A stretch of 64,000 bases of DNA. Origin: Heliocidaris erythrogramma (lineage: Eukaryota; Echinodermata; Echinoidea; Camarodonta; Echinometridae). Below the pieces are notes generated by a model. The model ran no database searches. It saw only the letters and a list, made by a program, of their open reading frames with translations, and was not told the DNA's origin. The DNA is taken from contig CM046853.1 in assembly GCA_025617745.1 (NCBI GenBank), positions 9,378,974 to 9,442,973 of the forward strand, given 5' to 3'. Every line of letters begins with the position of its first letter. The first letter of the stretch is position 1. The translations under genes were made by a program, and so were the position numbers. Of this stretch, positions 24,251 to 36,880 are shown piece by piece.

Positions 24251-25945
24251 CTTGTCATTCCATGTCATACGCAGCAGGAAAGAAATGACAAGGTCTTCTT
24301 GAAAGGCATGCCTTAACACATGAAATCATACTGGGGTAAGTTTACCATTACCCCCCTACAAAGAGGCATAGGTGGGACAAGAGACAGAAACACATACTCG
24401 TGAAGCTGAGTAAATATATCTCCTACAAATAGCACAGAAAGTACAGGCAATGGGGTTGAATGAAAAGAATCACCGCGAAAACATTTCTCTCTAATTGGCA
24501 CCGTGCAGCGCCCAGACCTAGCCCCACAATGAGATACTCTATTTCACCTCCTCCTCTTTCGCTATCCCATGCCCCAAGACCGGAAAGATGTTTTCTTTCT
24601 CCCGCATCCATTGCACTCACACACTTGGGCTATTTGAGCTGTGAGGTCATCTCGGGTTGCTAGTAGGATGATCCTTGCACATCACTTCAATTAGGGAGAG
24701 TACAGAGAAAGGGGGAGGGGCAGAAAAGGTGCGGCAGTAGATGAGGAAGGTGTGGTTGTAAAAAAATAGAAACAGAAATATTGAAACATATATAATCATT
24801 CAATGATAAAAAGAAAGGCAGATGAAGCCAAAGAGAAGAGGGAAGAAGAAGCAGCAGAGAGAAAAATCAAAGGAGAGCGTCACAGAAGAAAAGGGAGACA
24901 GAGGTCTAAAGAGAGAGGGGGCAGTGAGAGAGATAGACAGAAAGAGAGGGAGAGAGAGAGAGACAGGCAAACAGACAGACAGAGAAGGACAGGGAAAGAG
25001 AGTGCAGGTGAAAGAGAAAGCAGGGAATGGTCCACTGGTGAAAGGCTATTTGTATTAGAGTCTGTGTGTTGATTGGAATAAGCATCAGATGATAAGATAA
25101 CATTTGCTGGTGCGGTATCAATGATGAAAATATTATGAGAGATAACTGTGATGATAGTCTGATGGTGATACATTATCTCGGGTCTTATCAATGAAATAAG
25201 TACATTGTAAAGTATTATGTAATGTTTAAAACATTCAATTATCTACACTAAACAAACTGCTCATATGCAGTCTATGTACTGATATCACATAATAAGTCAA
25301 CATCAGACCAAGATAGCATTATTGATAAAACATTTCTTATCAAGAATATAAATGTTCTTACTAATATATCATAGCAAAAGAGTTACATAAAATACCCATA
25401 CTGGTACTTTTAATGTTATATTGAGGACATTGCTCAATCATGGCATGGCATTTTTACACTTTGGATGTGGTTTGGAAAATGACTAATTCTGACTCATAAA
25501 TCTATAACCTCAATGACGGCAGAACATCTTGACCATATGAAGAACACACCATTCTCTCTTTCTCTTAGTAGTGAAGAACAAACCAATGCAACTGCATGTA
25601 TTTATCAATGGGTTGTGATTGGTAGTGATCAGTGAGTATGTCATCTGAAGTATCAGATGAAGGATGACCTCACTGAGAGATGGATGGAGGTCTGTATTAA
25701 GGAGACTATAAAGGAAGGTATCTTCAATGTCTACCAGATGTCTGAGGCATCTATGTCTCAATGAGGATACATTTTTAATCCTCCCCTTGACATGAACCAA
25801 CCCTCCTGGGCTTCAAGCCATGAACTGACAAGCAAACCAGCATCCAATATGGCTGCCAGCCATTCTCATTCCTCTTTCTACGCTGGAGAGGGCATGCTTT
25901 CATAATGTGCGCAAACACGCAAGTTAAAAACATTACCCTTCATCG

Positions 25946-25974
25946 ACATCATCATCATCATCATCATCATCATC
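25946..25974. repeat. (CAT)n microsatellite
   Basis: About nine CAT/ATC units. Confidence 0.95.
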
Positions 25975-28900
25975 ACAAAGAGTGATTAGATTACCTCTTT
26001 CAAGAGAGCAGAATTTGAATTGATCCATTATGATCACCATTCTCTTACATTTCATTTCACCATTAATATTTACACAATAACTTTTTTAATAACTTATTTT
26101 TAACTCATATAAAAAACAAAAATTATGCTCAGGACATTTAAATGTCATTATCAGAGTATTTTGCTATCATCAATATCTTCCGAAACTGAGCTATCCATAC
26201 ACAATGACAGGTTTATGTCATATTTCTATGAAACTTTGATATGGTATCACGGGTGAGAACCCTGAAATGATCTTGACAAAGTTTCATACTCCTTTTTAAT
26301 TTTCTTCTTTCTCTCATGAATCAATCATATCTGTCCTTCCATTTCTTCACTTGCTAATTTTAAAAATAGCTCTTGGTTAAATTTCAACCCTACCTTCGTC
26401 TCATTTCCGCTGCATCCATAAATCAATTTTTTTTTGCATGATGAGACTTTGCTCTCCTAATGGTTCTTTCATGTCTTCAAGAATTCCATCTGCCTGGCTA
26501 CAGGCAATAAATGTAAAAAATTATGTCCTCGTGTCTCTTACGGATATGTCATGAATACATTCATTACTTCTACATCTAGGAAAGAAATTCTCATAAGATG
26601 ATGTCTGTATACTGCCCAATTTTATGCACCTGTTCTCTTTGTCAAGTTTTTCACTTTGTTTTTTGATGATACCAGAGTAATGACCCTTTAAATTGCTACC
26701 TATCTAGCTCCTTCATTAACTGAAGTAATAGAATATTATATTGTGAGGTTTGCCACTAAGTTCATCCGATTTAGTAAATAGAAAAAAGACTGAAAGAAGG
26801 GCAAATTACATCTCCTCTTTAATTTTATTTAAAAAAAAACAAAATAATTGTTTCAATAAAGAATTATGCCATGCTATCTTTAGTATGGCTATCGCTATAT
26901 TCAAGAAGGGCATTAACTATATCGGTTTCATATTCCGAAGCTTTCTTCTGTTCAAGGATAGAAAAAACATCTCTGTTCAAGAATGCTATATGATTTTCTT
27001 AAATTTCTCCATGATATGTATGATCTATATGCTATCACTTCATACAACTGATATGATTACTTTCTGTTTACAATTGTCTATAAAAACCTTTCAGTAGATC
27101 TGTATTCCTCAGGTTTTGTCTACATAGTTTCTTTCGATTCTGCTACATTTTATATACTGTATCTCTTTCTCCTTCAACTCATTGTCACATCCAGACCAAT
27201 CACCAGTTCTCTCTCTCTCTCTCCACTCCCCATCTCTTCATCAAACATTTGTGTATCATACTTTTCTTGGCTAATCCTTTCATTCCCAGACCCCATCTTT
27301 TTCTTTTCATCTTCTTGCTCCCTCTTCCCCCGCATTCCCTCGTTGTCGGCCATTAATCTAATGTAGTGGGGAAAACCATGCAATATGAATCTAATAAGCA
27401 TCATCTCCTCTCTCACATGCTTTTCCGTAGAAATGTTTGTACGCATGTTATGTCTGGCGCATCTGAACCGCACACACAGAAATACCAATACATCTGTGCC
27501 GTATATCTAATCAATACAGGATAGATGCCTTATTTGCTGCATGCTAAACTTGATGAAAAATGGAGGCCCCTACTTTAAAGGGTAAAATAAAATAAGGAAT
27601 TCCCTTCGTACATCATTCGTACATCATTAGTACTTCATGTACAATGTGAAATATTCTGAAATCAATCCAGAACATCAGAAGGGAGATTGTGCATGTAAAA
27701 GCTACCTTTTCCTCTCAGCCAAAATTTCACCATACACAGTGTCACAGGTGATCTTAATGATATATTCATATTCTCATTACCCTTTTCCATTTTCGTTTAC
27801 AAGTACATTAGAAATGCGGTATCAACACTACATTTTCTTGGAAATAAATCTAAACAGTCATGCAGTGTGCTGATGAAAATGATCTGCAGCATGGATCCAG
27901 AGCAAATTAATTTAATTTCAGAGCCGGTTCGGCCATGGCATTTCTGATTGCTGCATGGGAGCCAATTGTTAGTCAATCAATAAATTGATTGGAAGATACC
28001 ATGGCTATGGCTAGAATGGAAATAGAATGCAAGGCTATATTCTATTAGCAAACAAGCATTACTCGCTGACTTTCCGTAAATTGTATGTGGGGTATTTCCA
28101 AATGTAATCAGCTCAAGTTTCCCTGTATAAATAATGTCGATAAACAATAGTTGGTAATATTTACCAAGTGCTAACTTACTGCTCCAAATGAAGTGAGATC
28201 AAAGAATTATTTCATCCTCATGGAATTTTATCAACTTTTGAAATTGAAATAAAATTCATTTGAAATTTGAAACAGACTTATAATTTCATGCTAGCAAACT
28301 CCTTGCATATAACAGCCCCCCCCCCAAAAAAAATCATATTTTTAAAAGAGTGTATAAGACACCCCATTTAAATGTCAAGTTGTATCCTCAACACAGCTTT
28401 CTTGTTCTTTATTGCAGTATATCATACATGTTAGCCCCCCCCCCCCCAACCCAGTGAGGAGCCCCATCTTATTGCTATAGGCCCTACAGGGCCAAATGAC
28501 TAAAGTTGTTCTCTTAACATGTTCCTCCAAGCGTTCAAAATGTGAAGTGGGTTGCATTATTGATAGTCAACCGCACCCTCTAGGCTTTTCTCCCTTCTAT
28601 CTATATGATCACCTTGACATTATTTGTCCAGGCTCTGTTCACACTCCAACACTTAATCCCATTAGCTTGATCATAATAACTTTTCACCTTCATGATCATG
28701 TCAAGGGTATGACTAATGAAGCCCTTCTGTGTAGAGCTTGAATTATTTAATCTCCTCATTTTTGGCATTTAGCTAGGGTATGGATGGGCTTACTCCTGTA
28801 ATGAATACCATCCCACATACTTAAGCCAGAAATTCTTCAACTTTAATGTTAAGCAGATGTTCGCACTTCAATCTTCATTACATATATCAACAGAATAAAA

Positions 28901-30743
28901 CTATCAATATGTTATATAATTCCCAAGCCGAAAGAAACATTAAAACATAATGTGAATTAGAAGAAAAATATATAATAAAAATATGTCTTATCAAAAAAAT
29001 ATTGAAGACAATAGTGTAAAGAGGGTGGACTTGTGTAAGAGGTTCTGGAGTAAGATATTTAATATAGGATGGATAAGTGCATATGAGCATGTTATTACTT
29101 AGTTTACAAGTATGAACATGAAACTGGAGAAGCAGTCATGATGCTAAGAGGGTGAGTGATGGTGATTAATAGGAGGCCTATTCTTGGGATGAGATTCAGA
29201 CCATGCTGAAGAAGAGAGAGTGAGAGAGAGAGAGAGAGAGAGAAAGATGCGGATGGGAGGGTGTGGTTTAAGTGACAGGATATCTGCATCTCAAACATCT
29301 TCTTAACCAGAGAGTAGGAGAGGAAGTCTGATGATCTAATCAATACATCATCAGTATAATCCTTGTTATAACTTGGTATATCATATATGTTCGTTTGTCA
29401 TCATATCCTGACAATCTTGTCTGTCATTATTGATCACTGCATACATGGAGGTACTACCAAGTCTCTCTCCAATCACCGGAAGTGTCCAAACAACTCTCTT
29501 TATAATCACCAACCTCATCATCATAGTAATCATCAACACCATCATAAACTTCATTATTAACACTACAAACACTATAATGTCATTACTACCATAAGAATGA
29601 TAGTATCTTACAGATCCTGCTACTACTATAATACTACTGGGACCTATTCTGAACATCAATGTTAAACTTTGGTAACTTGAACTTTACCCTGCAAAAGCAT
29701 TATATCAAAAGCATTATATCAAAGATTGACAGATCTAAAATGTAAAATGATAAACAATGTTTTGATTGATGACTTTTTCGCACTAACATCAAAGGCATTA
29801 CAAACTTTCATAAACCATCTTTCTACTTGCCCCATTATCAATTTCACGGCAGATTAAGCAAGATATGATATGTCTCTTTCAAATCTAGCAGCACCCACTT
29901 AAATAAAAGAAGACAAACCCAACGAAAAGAAATGAACATAACTTGAGCATAGCTTAAAACCAAATACTACAATAAGATAATTCCAATCAAGGAATGTCCT
30001 AAATAAAGGTATAGGCCCACCTTGATAGTTCAAATAACAAGCATGAGAGACCATGAAATAACCAGAGATAAAACCAACTGAAAATCTTAGAACCTAGTTA
30101 CTTCTTCCATATGAAAGTCTGGTTACCTACAAAAAGAAATAATTACTTTGCAACAAAATACAAGGTTATCTTTGAAAAAAAAAAGTGTTTTAATAATTTG
30201 TGTTTTTCACAAATCTTGTACCAAATGGAAAGCTCTTTAAGACCATGATAATCCCAATAATTTTACCACTTTGTTCCACATTTTTTTTACTCCCAATGTA
30301 AATGGAAGCATTCAAATCGGCATGCACAATTTACACTCCAGAAAACTATGAATAATGATTTAGGCCATAAATACCTTAGAGGTTGATTTGCAAACATTCA
30401 TTCTTTGTGTTCTCCTCAGTCAAAATCATATAAATATTGTATGACCAAATAGTTTGTAAGCTGACACTATTGACAAAGTGGGCATAGAGTGTCGTTTGAT
30501 TGATCTATACCCTCCTATACCTTAAATCAACATATACAGAGAGCATTGTCCAGGCATTACAATTCATACTTAAGTCAACTTAAGTCAACTTAAGCCAATC
30601 CAATTTGGTGATCACTTATTGCCTTTCATGTAGTATGAATCATACATCTATGTATCAAAATGGTGGTTGACAAATAGTCTGACCAATCAAATACTTTGGA
30701 GAATGTTTCAATAATCATTTTTGAACAGATACACCGTTAAAAT

Positions 30744-31906
30744 GAGTGTTGGTTAAAAATTACTTTTAATCTTGCGTGGGTTAAAACTATTGTTGATTAA
30801 AACAGTGTTCTCGGCTTTCCCGCCAAAATGATAGTGCTAACTGTCAAGACACTTTATTTTTTTGTTGGTTAAAAGTTTGATCAAAGTTGATTAAAGTAGC
30901 AATCTCGTGACCGAACAGTGCATGCGCATATGGATTTTGAACAAATTCGCTGCGCACAAATCTGTAACAGAAATTGTTTGCGATAAAAATGGAAGGCGTT
31001 GTCATTCAAGTCGCTGCATGACTGGGGACATTCAAAGAGCTTGTCGGCGTGTTTGAAGGTGAGAAACTCTTCTTCATATTTGTGATTGTTTTCTACCTTA
31101 ATCTTGGGAAGAAATAGATCTACAATATGCTCTTTCTTTCTAAATTTAAACGGCTTGGGAGCAAGTTCAACCTGCTCGATCTGGACTAGACGTGGCTAAG
31201 CCAGGCCCACCAGTAGATCTACTGACTATGCCTACGGTAGCGAGGAAGCGACGCAGGCGCGATGGCGGTGTGTTCAACTTCGCGCATGTCCATATTTCGC
31301 GGACAGGGCAATAAGACAAAAACTGAAACTAGAACATTTTTTGAGAAAAAGATATAGCATCAATGTAGGCGTAGGCATGGTCAAGTCTAGTCCAGGTCTG
31401 AGCAGGTCGAACTTCCCGAACTGCTGAACGTAGAAAGCAAGATCACTGAGTAGATCTATTTCTTGATAAGACTAACTATAGACAACAATTACAGATATGA
31501 AAAGAGTTTCTCCGGGGAGTTTCTCACCAAATAAAACTCACCAACAAATGGTTAAACATTTAACCAACAACTTGTTTAAGTTTAATCAACACCATTTTAA
31601 CCAATGTTGAGCAAAATGTGATTAACCAACAAATGGTTAAACATTTAACCAACAAAATAAAACTAACCAACAAATGGTTAAACATTTAACCAACAATATG
31701 TTTTAGTTTATTCAACACCGATTTAACCAACGTTGAGCAAAATATGATTAACCAACAAATGATTAAAACTTTTAATCAACCACATGTTAAACTTTAATCA
31801 ACAGGCCGTTGATTAAAGTTCTAACCTACAAATGTGTGGTTCACCTGGTAATCCTCGGTTGATTAAAATTTTAACCAACAAGATTAAAAATTTTAATCAA
31901 CGTTCT
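30744..31906. mobile_element. Foldback-like repeat with TTGGTTAAAA-type ends
   Basis: The two ends carry imperfect inverted repeats (GAGTGTTGGTTAAAAATTAC at the left; a reverse-complementary TTTTAATCAACGTTC at the right) and the interior has many further GTTGGTTAA/TTAACCAAC and TTGATTAAA words, including two copies of caacaaatggttaaacattt. Its body is GC-richer and CpG-containing (31160-31310). No transposase is visible. It is probably a non-autonomous mobile element. The 1715-bp tandem duplication starts inside it, so its last 1.05 kb occurs again at 38762-39811. Confidence 0.55.
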
Positions 31907-32152
31907 AACATATAGGTTACCATTGAAAACTAATTCTTGTGAGAGAGAATTTGAATATATTTATAATGCTACCCAAGGGCCATTTTCTTCATAAGCAATA
32001 CAATAATCAATTAAATACTATGAAAAGAGAATGCTTCAATAATATTTTCAACAGTTAGGTTATGACTAAAATTAATTCTTGTGAGAGAGAATTTAAATAC
32101 ATTTACAATACAATCCATGGGCCACCTCCTTCATAAACAATACAATAATCAA
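30857..32152 (+). repeat. 1715-bp tandem duplication, copy 1, first part
   Basis: 1296 nt that match 38762-40057 in length and, on reading, in sequence with no difference noticed. The rest of copy 1 (419 nt) is at 38343-38761, beyond the inserted DIRS-like element 2. Confidence 0.95.
31928..32146 (+). repeat. About 141-bp tandem units, interrupted by element 2
   Basis: Units begin near ttcttgtgaga at 31934 and 32076, period 142. The second unit is cut by element 2 and resumes at 38343. The intact array is in the second copy at 39835-40200. Confidence 0.85.
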
Positions 32153-32191
32153 GAAAATTATAACTAATTTTGTTATTTACTAGATAAATCT

Positions 32192-32332
32192 ATGTATCTA
32201 CCTAATTGCTAGTTTCCCAAACTATGCCGTCATTCGAGAAAACCTAAGTCTAAAACGCGCAGCCCCTGCCTGCGCGCGCGTACTCCCCGTCCACCAATCC
32301 AATCGCGCCACCGCCATACTCTTCCTCTTCCG
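32192..32332. repeat. Inverted terminal repeat of element 2, left
   Basis: Exact reverse complement of 38181-38321. It contains a CG-rich core (gcgcgcgcgtactccccg) and the cttcctcttcc word. Outside this block the two ends differ. Confidence 0.95.
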
Positions 32333-32393
32333 AGCAGTCAGAGACAGAATCTAGGACATGTCAGACAAGGAGAGGGGCTGGAGGGAGGGACAT

Positions 32394-32486
32394 AGGTAGA
32401 TACATAGATTTATCTAGTAAATAACAAAATTAGTTATAATTTTCTTGATTTACAGCAATAAATCGATGTATCTACCTAATTGCTAG
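32394..32486. repeat. Internal complementary region of element 2
   Basis: The first part (32394-32451) is the reverse complement of the left end 32147-32205 and the second part (32445-32486) of the right end 38301-38342. They overlap at TTGATT (32445-32450), the complement of the junction core AATCAA. It therefore records the circle junction with one copy of the core. Confidence 0.95.
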
Positions 32487-32559
32487 AATAGCACGGATAA
32501 AAACCCGGGTGGCATGTCCCAGGACGGGAGTAACTAACGCGGGGCAGACAGAGACGACG

Positions 32560-33542
32560 AAGCAGCTCTCAACCCAGAGGTTTCAAATCCAACCTCACCC
32601 GAAGGAGCATCCTTAAGATAGAAGGATGTGAAGAAAGTAGGGGAACGCCAAAAGGCGGCCCTCAAAAGTCTTCCAAAGGGATGAACCTGACAAAGCGCCC
32701 AGGAGGTAGAACACTCCTAGTGTCATGCGCTCTGGGAGGCTTCCCAGACAGGAGAGCCTCCGAACCCGCAGCTTGGATAGCCTCGACAATCCAACGGAAG
32801 ATAGTCTCCCGTGATGCTGGGGAAGAAAGGTGATGGAAAAAGAGAAGAGCTGATCATCCTTACAAAAACAACCGTAGTCCTATCCAAGTACCATTTGAGA
32901 GCCCTAACAGGGCACCAAGATTTATCCTCCATGACGGAAGAGAATTCCGACAGAGGACTCAAGAACACTTCGATTAAGCCAGAAGAATCCGTCTGATTCT
33001 TGGCACTAACGAAGGTCGAGGGACAAGACGTACACCTTGCCTTTCCCATCTGATATGCCCGGGGGCCGTAGAGAGAGAAAGGTGTTCTTAATCGGGAGAT
33101 GGTGTAACGACGCTTTGCAGAACGGCCCAAAGGGCGGTTTGGCCAAGGCGTCCAAAACCAAGGAAGGCTCCACGCAGGAGTCAACTGGCGATATGCTGGG
33201 CGTGTCAAAAGAAAGACCTCAGCAAATGAGTCAGGAAGGGAGAGATTGAAACTCCCGAACCATCAGAAAAAAACCAAGGTGAACCGCAGTAATAGCGGAC
33301 CGGTAACCACTAAGTTAGAGAGGGCCCTGCCCTTATCGAAAGGAGTAATAAGGAAAATTGCTGTAAAAGCACCCACCGGGGCAGAAACGGGGAAAACAAA
33401 CCCCTTCTCCCCAACAAGCATGGAAGGTTTCTAAACTCGAGTTGACAACAGCTCGGGTAGAAACTCTTCTGCTCTGGACTATGAACTGGGAGGCTCTCTC
33501 TGAGAGTCCTCGCTTCCTCCCCAATAGCGGCCAGGCGGTCAA
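32560..33542 (-). pseudogene. Tyrosine recombinase of DIRS-like element 2, broken
   Basis: The N-terminal portion is recognisable at about 33400-33542 (GLSERASQF...SRRVSTR). The catalytic part is read at 32723-33208 with CPVRALKWYLD shared with element 1. The HxxR box HDTR lies at 32716-32727. A 1-nt loss just after it shifts the frame before the FWRSPTFF...FYLKD segment with the nucleophile tyrosine (codon 32618-32620). The first catalytic arginine is not in a clean frame. At least three frame breaks make it inactive as written. Confidence 0.75.
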
Positions 33543-33549
33543 TGTAGAG

Positions 33550-34014
33550 CCGCCGGACGATGGTGGAGGATCCCCGACAGGGGCTGATCTGAGGACTGCT
33601 CTCCATAGAAGGGAGAGAGGCCGACCGTCCAGCAGAGACAGAAGAAGAGGAAACCAAGGTCTCCTCGGCCAGCAAGGTGCTATGAGCAGAAACCCACGCC
33701 TGATCCTCCTGAATCTTCCCCAGGAACTGAGGAATTAAGGAGATCGGCGGAAAGGCGTAACCCCAGAAGTTCTTCCCTGAAGGGAGAACGCATCGAGGGC
33801 CCAAGCTTCCGGATCTCGCACTCGAGAGCAAACTCGGGAGGCGATGATTCAGAGCTGTCGCAAACAGGTCTATCTCCAGATGGGCGCAGACTGAACTGAA
33901 GTAGTCGAAGACCTCTTGATTCAGTGACCACTCGGAGGGGGGACACATGTCCCGGGACAGCAAATCTGCAATCAGATTGTCCCGCCCGGGAACATAGGAG
34001 GCGATCGGAATCAC
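33550..34014 (-). pseudogene. RNase H C-terminal and DLFAT/YAFPP region of element 2
   Basis: An open stretch beginning with VPGRDNLIADLLSR, then IDLFAT, LPS and WGYAFPPISLIPQFLGKI. This block lies between RNase H and the recombinase in DIRS-type elements, where a methyltransferase-like domain has been described; I do not see a DPPY-type motif and do not claim activity. It is the portion that element 1 has lost. Confidence 0.6.
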
Positions 34015-34540
34015 TCGGTGAGGCCGACACCACTCTTAAGTTTGGCGGTTAGAACGTTCAGGGTAGCGGGAAGAGTCCCGCCCTGCCTGTTGATGTAAGC
34101 AGCAACAGAGGTGCTGACCGTCAAAATCAGGACGGAGCGACCTACAAACATGTTCTCGAAAGGTGGAGAGACATGAGGACTGCCATCAATTCCAACACAA
34201 TAAGTGGGGCAAGGTGCACAGGTGTGACCAGTCCCCCGAGACCACCTGGTCCGAACAGGGCGATAAGTAGGCGTTTGATCTCCTCGGAGAGAGGAATCCA
34301 CACCTTGAGCGAGTCTACACTGGGCTTGAAAACTTCAGAAGATGAAGTTGGAAAAGGCCTCATATGAAGCCAACAGTCTTTGAGGACATCCCTATGGCTC
34401 GATAAGTGGTCCAAGAACTGGTGCCATCGGCCTGCCCGAACTCGACGTAAGAGACGAAGAGATCGAGCTAGAAAGACAATTGCGTGAATTCTCTCCCGAC
34501 TGGGGCGGGTAAGTTGGTTCACAATGTCTAATTTCCGCAC
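34015..34540 (-). pseudogene. Reverse transcriptase end and RNase H of element 2, deleted
   Basis: The open frame 34142-34540 shows the tail of the reverse transcriptase connection (RPSRERIHAIV, ...DCWLHMRPF) and then VLELMAV, the second acidic site of RNase H. The expected TDAS...GWGG strand with the first catalytic aspartate is missing, with FGPGGLGG in its place, so a deletion plus frame changes removed it. The third acidic region follows in another frame near 34090-34130 (VLILTVSTSVAAYINRQGG), where the usual MDN is not seen. Confidence 0.65.
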
Positions 34541-35430
34541 TCTAGGTAAATGGGTCTGCGGGTAGGAGTCAACTCCTACTTGTCCCAGTTGGCTATGAAT
34601 CGTACTTCTTGCGTAGCACGGAGAAGTAGGGCCATGTGCGACTGAAGGACGGACACAGAGCTCGCCACCAGGAGCCAGTGGTCCAGGTAAGTGAAAAAGT
34701 CTCAGACCGCGATCCTGAGGGAAGCGGCTAGGGTAGAGACTGCTCGAGTAACACTCGAGGAGCCGGTTTCAGGCCGAAATTTAAGGCCTCGAACCGGAAA
34801 GTTTCGCCTTGAAGGAGAAACCTAGAAGGTCCCTTGAAGAAGGGTGTATCGGTATGTGAAAGTATCTTTCAAGTCTACCGAAATAGCCACATCTGACGGT
34901 CTGATCGCCGGGAGAATCGAGGCCAAGGTTTCCCTGTGGAAAAACCTCTCTTGGTATGAAGGAATTGATGACCTCCATATTCAAGATCATTCTGAGCTTC
35001 CCCGAGCATTTGGGAATATAAGATAGGGGAGAGGCACAACTGGGGTGGTCTCTTACCCTTTCGATCGCGCCCTTTTCCAGCAGCTCTTGAATCTCGGTGG
35101 AGATGTGCTCTAGAAAGGGGGCGATAGTGTAGGAGGGTTGTGGTGGACGGTTCCGTGTGGGAGGGGCTTTGCGAAAAGTATGCAGAAGCCTCCTCGCACG
35201 AAGGGGAGCACAAAAACGTCGTCGGTAATTCCTTCCCAGGCGGGAAGGTACTGAAGACGGCCGCCAACCCTCTCCTCCAACGCTCGGGGCGCACCTGTGC
35301 ACGGGGCAGCTGGAAGCGCCACCGCGTCTAGGAGGCGGAAAGACAGCCTGGGCCTGCGGCTTAGGAGCCGAGGACTTAAGGCGTTTCAGAAGTTCCGTCG
35401 CCTGCTTGCGTGAATCAACCTCAAGTTGAA
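34541..35430 (-). pseudogene. Reverse transcriptase of DIRS-like element 2, catalytic site altered
   Basis: The N-terminal part is open (IQELLEKGAIERV, SYIPKCSGKLRMILNMEVIN), followed by a frame slip across the DLKD region and return at HIPIHPSSRDLLGFSFKAKL (about 34800-34850). The active-site box at 34675-34689 reads Y-L-D-H-W instead of Y-L-D-D-W: the codon 34678-34680 is CAC where GAC is expected. The enzyme would be inactive even without the frameshifts. The same box is intact in element 1. Confidence 0.8.
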
Positions 35431-35585
35431 TCACATCAGGCCCCTTACCTCCAAAGAGGTGAAGGCCGGAGTGCGGGACCCTGGCCAGGAGGGCAGGTAT
35501 GTCCGCATCCGCAATGCCCAGAGAGGAAAGCATAAGTTCCTCCTAGCATTGGTGGCTATTGCTGTCGACACAGACAGTTCCAACC

Positions 35586-36192
35586 ACAACGAGCCTGTCC
35601 AGGACAAGGCTTCGTCTAGCAACAGGATGTCCGAGTCGGACATCTCGAGGTGCTGACTCCTAGCGCGAAAGGAAAGGAGCGTACCCAAGTGGGCAGTCAG
35701 CCTCAGGCCAGTCCTGGAATGAGCTTCCATTAAGGACGGGAGCTTCTCTATCTGGCGTAAGGTGTACTCTTAAAGTTGACACCAAGCCTACCACCTACAT
35801 GTAGGAGGTCACTGGAACAGGACTTTCTCGTAATTTAATCGAGTGTCCTGTCGAGAGAAGGTGAAAAACCCAGCCGAGGGACGGTTTTACAACGAGCCTG
35901 TCCTTGGACAAGGGGCTTCGTCTAGCACAGGATGTCCGAGTCGGACATCTCGAGGTGCTGGCTCCTAGCGCTAAGGGAAAGGAGCGTACCCAAGTAGGCA
36001 GTCAGCCTCAGGCCAGTCCTGGAATGAACTTCCAATAAGGACGGGAACCTCTCTATTTTGGCGCAAGGTGTACTCTTAAGTGGACACCAAGCCTACCACC
36101 TACATGTAGGAGGTCACTGGAACGGGACTTTCTCGTAATATAATTCGAGAGTGTCCTGTTTAGAGAAGGTGAAAACCCCGGCCGAGGGACGG
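35586..36192. repeat. 303-bp tandem duplication inside the gag-like region of element 2
   Basis: Copies 35586-35884 and 35889-36192 share gatgtccgagtcggacatc, ggtgtactcttaa and cctaccacctacatgtagg with modest divergence. The duplication is not a clean multiple that keeps the frame open. Confidence 0.93.
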
Positions 36193-36698
36193 ACCCTACT
36201 AAGGATGCAAGAGGCTGTGAGGCGAAGTCATTGAAGACTCGCTTACAGTCCTCCGTAAGAGGGATGCCCTTGGAGGGACGCTCACCTTGAAAAAGGAGAG
36301 ACGGATGTCCCGGATCAGCCCGACTCTGTAAAAGTGTCGGGAAGAAACTTCTCCAGCAGGGCTTGAGTCTCTACCGCCAAGGACCCAAAGGCCTGGGGTG
36401 TAATCTCAGCCTGTGAAGAGGCATCATCCTCCGAAAATCCAGACTGAAACCTGATCCCAAGAAGGGCGGTGTAAGCAGTCCCAGGATTCCTCCCCAGGCG
36501 GAGCACCAAGTGCCGCTGGAATGGGAGTAGCCCCGACCGGACGATCAAAGCTGAACGTGGTCGAGAGACGCCCGAAGTGGGGCGGTAAGGCTCTAGTGTG
36601 TTGGAAAACAAACACAATGAGCCAGATACCTGAGAAAAGGAACCGGATCCCAACCCACTAGAAGCAGTGGTGGTAAACAAGGGAAAACCAGTGTTCCT

Positions 36699-36880
36699 AG
36701 CCGGATAACCGGTAAAAACCGGTATCCGAACCGGATATCCGGTAAAAACCGGTATCCGAACCGGATATCCGGCAAAACCGGTATCCGAACCGGAACCGGT
36801 ATCCGAACCGGATATCCGGTATCCGAACCGGAACCGGTATCCGAACCGGATCCGGTATCCGACCCGGACCTGGGTCGGGT
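36699..36880. repeat. Palindromic minisatellite in the gag-like region of element 2
   Basis: Units of 12-30 nt built from CCGGATATCCGG, accggtatccgaaccgg and ggtaaaaaccgg. It encodes reiterated FGYRF / VRIPVFTGYP-type peptides on the minus strand. Confidence 0.95.

Larger units (their letters stand above)
15896..30740. other. Long non-coding stretch upstream of the signal-peptide exon
   Basis: Probably 5' intron or upstream DNA of the minus-strand IgSF gene. I see no exon with both open frame and convincing splice sites. It holds TA repeats (16184-16337), a diverged direct repeat (16354/16725), a TIR element (18026-18289), GA/G-rich tracts (21222-21372, 24885-24975, 29215-29245), a (CAT)n array (25946-25974) and one foldback half (24205-24250). 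The slightly GC-richer patch at 17240-17340 could hide an untranslated exon but has only a weak donor on the minus strand. Confidence 0.6.

Noticed and set aside
24803..25072. Arg/Glu-rich frame of 89 codons
   Set aside because: Produced by the GA-rich microsatellite; overlapping frames on both strands are similarly open.
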